NCBI GenBank assembly: GCA_029940715.1
Contig: JAPYTU010000062.1
Span: 1-8,455 of the forward strand
Length of the DNA: 8,455 nucleotides
Reading direction: 5' to 3'
Source of the DNA: Cytophagales bacterium
Lineage (GTDB): Bacteria > Bacteroidota > Bacteroidia > Cytophagales > MED-G16
Both the position numbers and the translations under genes were made by a program. The notes beneath the pieces were generated by a model. It did no database searches and was not told where the DNA came from. It saw only the letters and a list, made by a program, of their open reading frames with translations. Shown in pieces: positions 5,890-8,455 of the stretch; the first letter of the stretch is position 1, and each line of letters starts with the position of its first letter.

Positions 5890-8455
5890 GTCTGATCAAA
5901 CTTCCATCTAAACTCTAATAAAAAATACTGAGTTAGAGTATTCCACTCTTTTCTCATTAAACCATAGTCAGAATTTGATTGTTGAAATCCTTTAGTTTTA
6001 TTTAATAAGTCATAAGCTGACAAAGTAATAGAAGCCTTCTCAGCCTCCCTAAAAAAGTAACTAAAGCTTGCACCCATCGTAGGTATATTAACAGATTCAT
6101 CAAATGATTGAGAACTATAATTTGTCACATCAGCTTTAATATCAAAATTCCACTTTTTTGAAGGAGTATAACCTAAAGAACTAAAATAGCCTAAACTATT
6201 TTGATTATAATTTTCCCTATCAGCAATTGAAAATTTTGTATCTGTTATAGTGTATTTACCTCCAAAATTTACTCTCCATTTATCCCTATTTCTATTTTCA
6301 AAACTTAATCTTATAGAATGACTAAGTGTCGTGTTTGTATTTTCTAATCCTATATCCTTGAAGTCTATAACTCCATCATTATTTGTATCTAATAAATTAA
6401 TTATCACCTTATTTTCATTCCATGACTCAACAGAATTTAGATTAAGATCTAAACCTAATTTTCTAAGAGGTGTTGAAAAATCAATCCTTGAAGTAAAATT
6501 ATACATACCATCAACATTTATAGGTGTTGTAGTCCTTATAAATTTATCATCAACAGATTGAGACCAACTAATATAATCTTTTGAATAATTACCTCTTAGA
6601 CTTACATAAAAAGAAGTAAAAGAAAATTGATCAAAAACTGTCCATGTAAGTCTTAAACTATGATTATACTGAGGTTTTAAATCAATATTTCCCTTATATA
6701 CATTTAACTGATTGATATTGTTTTGAATAGGAAAAAGTTGGTTTAATGATGGTAAGCTATAATTGGTTCTATAACTTATATCTAACTTTCTACCACTAGC
6801 ATAATTGTTTCTATAATAAAATCTTGGTAAGAAATAAGAATATTTCATTATACCATCAGAACTCTCATTAAGTAATTTTTCCATATTCATATTATGAAAT
6901 TCAAATGAAATATTAGCATAAACTTTATTTGTAACTCTCCTAAATGATAAGAAAGGTCTTACATAATTTGTTTTAAATTCAAAAGAATTATCAACTTCAT
7001 TATTGGGAGAAACACTTGCCTCAATTCTACTTAATTCTCTATTAGTCTTACTTATTCTAACACCTCCATCAACAGACCAAAGTTTATTTAATTGTACAAC
7101 AATTGCAGGAGAAGTCCTAAATGAATTTACTTCAGTAAAATTATTTCTATGAAAACTAGTATTTCGAACTATTATATTTTCGGAATAAAATATAGTAATA
7201 TCATTTATCCAATCAAGATTAGATTCATCTTTTTCATAATTAAGATTAGTTGTTATCTTAAATTGTAATTTATCACCTTTTAATTTTGATATATAGGAAA
7301 TTCTAGTACCAAAACTTAATTCATCTCCAATGTTTTCACTATCATTTATTAAGTTATTTACTTTAGATGAATTTAACTCAGTATTTGTATTAACTAATCT
7401 TTCTAGGGTATTTTTTGCATTTGTTAAATCTCCATCAACGATTAGTCTATTATTTTTATCAAAATTATGTCTTATACCAAAATCAATATTATTTGGTTTA
7501 TTTTTTTCCATTTCATCAACTTCTTGATCTTGATAATATATGTTTCCTTCTACAAAATTTTCTGATTCTGTGGTTTCTAACAAATCCTTTTTGTTAGAAT
7601 TTTTTAAATAACTCAAAAAGTACCTATTAGTCTTACCATTACTATAGGATAAATTTAATCCTCCCGCATAAGAAGTATTCAAACCCTTTATTTGTTGACC
7701 ATATTGATTATCACCTCTATGTGTAAAACCAAATTCATTAACATTATTAGACATCCCAAGAAATGCTGACTGAACAGTCTTAGAAAAACGATATATTTTA
7801 CCATCAGCCTTGTATGTATCATTGCTTCCATAACCAGCCTTTATTTCACCAAAATAACCATTTTTATGTTTTTCATTTAAAAGAAGGTTTATTGTTTTAT
7901 CTCTAACACCATCATCAATTCCTGAGAATTCAGCCTCTTCAGATTTTTTATCAAATACCTGAACCTTATCAAGAGCTTCAGCAGATAAATTTTTTATCGC
8001 AATTTTTGGGTCATTTCCAAAAAATTCTTTTCCATCAACAAGCACTTTTGTGACATCCTCACCTTGTGCTTTTATATTACCACTCTCATCTACTTCTATA
8101 CCTGGTAATTTTTTAAGAAGCTCTTCTACAGATGCTCCAGGTCTAGTCGTAAATGCTTTTGTGTTATACTCCAAGGTATCTTCTTTAAACTGCATTGGAA
8201 TTATTTCTGCAACAATGATAATTTCTTCTAATGAAGAAGGAACCATTTTTTTATCACCTAAATCACTGGGTGAATTTCGATCAATAGTAATCATATCAGT
8301 AGAAATTTCCATTCCTACATATGAAAATTGTAAGAGATAACTATCATTTTTTACAGCTTTAATCTGATAATAACCATCTTTATTTGTAACTCCAAAATGT
8401 TTTAAAGTTGAATCATTAGGGTTTAGAAGTACAACAGTAGTAAGTTCTATAGGAT
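5868..8455 (-). CDS. TonB-dependent receptor-like outer-membrane beta-barrel protein (OMP_b-brl_3 type), 5' end outside window
   Basis: The frame stays open from the TAG at 5868-5870 to the right edge, giving 861 residues. The ATG at 8312 is not the start: 47 upstream codons read as a carboxypeptidase-regulatory-like fold (HFGVTNKDGYYQIKAV, then YLLQFSYVGME). Counting from that ATG as residue 1, LEEIIIVAE (28-36) resembles the strand that follows this domain and serves as a TonB box. Residues ~45-150 are the plug, with SVEELLKKLPGIEVDESGNI, KVLVDGKEFFGNDPKIAIKNL and SGIDDGVRDKTINLLL. The remainder is a long Asn- and aromatic-rich beta-barrel ending in FLLEFRWKF. A calcium-loop-like motif lies at 642-653. 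It would sit in the outer membrane and import a ligand using TonB energy, or act as a related barrel. It is not a SusC: no SusD is adjacent and its plug and barrel match the PF14905 group. Its ligand is unknown, and its convergent orientation means it need not belong to the glycosidase locus. Confidence 0.9.
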   Translation of the reverse strand, partial: PIELTTVVLLNPNDSTLKHFGVTNKDGYYQIKAVKNDSYLLQFSYVGMEISTDMITIDRNSPSDLGDKKMVPSSLEEIIIVAEIIPMQFKEDTLEYNTKAFTTRPGASVEELLKKLPGIEVDESGNIKAQGEDVTKVLVDGKEFFGNDPKIAIKNLSAEALDKVQVFDKKSEEAEFSGIDDGVRDKTINLLLNEKHKNGYFGEIKAGYGSNDTYKADGKIYRFSKTVQSAFLGMSNNVNEFGFTHRGDNQYGQQIKGLNTSYAGGLNLSYSNGKTNRYFLSYLKNSNKKDLLETTESENFVEGNIYYQDQEVDEMEKNKPNNIDFGIRHNFDKNNRLIVDGDLTNAKNTLERLVNTNTELNSSKVNNLINDSENIGDELSFGTRISYISKLKGDKLQFKITTNLNYEKDESNLDWINDITIFYSENIIVRNTSFHRNNFTEVNSFRTSPAIVVQLNKLWSVDGGVRISKTNRELSRIEASVSPNNEVDNSFEFKTNYVRPFLSFRRVTNKVYANISFEFHNMNMEKLLNESSDGIMKYSYFLPRFYYRNNYASGRKLDISYRTNYSLPSLNQLFPIQNNINQLNVYKGNIDLKPQYNHSLRLTWTVFDQFSFTSFYVSLRGNYSKDYISWSQSVDDKFIRTTTPINVDGMYNFTSRIDFSTPLRKLGLDLNLNSVESWNENKVIINLLDTNNDGVIDFKDIGLENTNTTLSHSIRLSFENRNRDKWRVNFGGKYTITDTKFSIADRENYNQNSLGYFSSLGYTPSKKWNFDIKADVTNYSSQSFDESVNIPTMGASFSYFFREAEKASITLSAYDLLNKTKGFQQSNSDYGLMRKEWNTLTQYFLLEFRWKFDQTNKGLRK
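6354..6389 (-). other. EF-hand/dockerin-like calcium-binding loop in the barrel of the receptor protein
   Basis: Twelve codons encode DTNNDGVIDFKD, residues 642-653 counted from the ATG at 8312. Asp1, Asn3, Asp5, Gly6, Asp9 and Asp12 match the DxNxDGxxDxxD calcium loop of dockerins and thrombospondin-type repeats. It follows strand-like sequence (ENKVIINLL) and precedes another (TTLSHSIRLSF), so it is probably an extended loop between barrel strands. The motif match is direct; calcium binding and the side of the membrane are inferred. Confidence 0.55.
7575..7605 (+). terminator. Terminator-like hairpin on the + strand, antisense inside the receptor gene
   Basis: TTCTAACAAA (7575-7584) and TTTGTTAGAA (7590-7599) pair perfectly over 10 bases around the loop TCCTT, followed by six T at 7600-7605. 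That is the form of an intrinsic terminator for + strand transcription. It lies within the - strand coding region (codons for the NSNKKDLLET stretch) and about 1.7 kb beyond the operon's last stop codon, so it could stop readthrough or antisense RNA. The stem has only two G/C pairs, so strength is doubtful, and a coding coincidence is possible. Confidence 0.3.

Noticed and set aside
7170..7197. Inverted repeat TATTATATTTT / AAAATATAGTA with a 6-base loop
   Set aside because: The stem is almost entirely A/T with one wobble pair and no T-run placement that would suit a terminator; expected by chance in this A+T-rich gene.
7330..7597. Two overlapping + strand open frames with hydrophobic, Leu/Phe/Tyr-rich translations
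   Set aside because: Reverse complement of Asn/Lys/Glu-rich barrel codons gives hydrophobic nonsense; this is an artefact and not small membrane proteins.
8050..8340. A 96-residue + strand open frame opposite the receptor plug region
   Set aside because: It is antisense to a well-conserved plug and regulatory-like domain and has no recognisable domain or start signal; it is a mirror of the real gene.
5868..8455. The receptor as a SusC transporter for the glycosidase operon
   Set aside because: It is convergent to the operon, has no SusD next to it in the window, and its plug and barrel motifs match the OMP_b-brl_3 group and not SusC.

Overview
The window looks like chromosomal DNA from a member of the Bacteroidota, most likely a flavobacterium-like lineage. 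The DNA is strongly A+T-rich and the genes are packed with almost no spacers. No clear Shine-Dalgarno sites are visible. There are two secreted lipoprotein glycosidases, and an outer-membrane receptor that carries a carboxypeptidase-regulatory-like domain before its TonB plug, which is a Bacteroidota hallmark. The taxon is inferred from these traits; no marker gene is present.

Left part (1-5878, + strand): three genes run head to tail with gaps of 11 and 2 bases, so they almost certainly form one transcription unit whose promoter lies left of the window. They are the last 100 residues of a GH78-type alpha-L-rhamnosidase, a complete GH95 lipoprotein (alpha-L-fucosidase or alpha-L-galactosidase) and a complete 1021-residue lipoprotein of the poorly understood DUF6067/GH123-like glycosidase group. 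Together they look like a debranching set that removes L-rhamnose and L-galactose or L-fucose from a complex plant or algal polysaccharide, with the third enzyme acting on a linkage that cannot be named from sequence. In the GH95 active site, a Thr two residues before the catalytic Asn-x-Asn favours L-galactose over L-fucose.

Right part (5868-8455, - strand): one gene converges on the operon and overlaps its last gene by 11 bases. It encodes a TonB-dependent-receptor-like outer-membrane beta-barrel protein of the OMP_b-brl_3 kind, not a SusC. Its reading frame runs off the right edge without a stop, so its start lies outside the window; the first ATG inside the window (8312) is internal. The barrel holds an EF-hand/dockerin-like calcium-loop sequence.

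There is no intergenic stretch above 11 bases, and I see no tRNA, rRNA, CRISPR array, insertion sequence or riboswitch. The points most worth following are the uncharacterised DUF6067-type enzyme, the GH95 specificity residue, the calcium-loop motif in the barrel, and the convergent junction, which has no strong terminator but does have a terminator-like hairpin on the + strand 1.7 kb further on.
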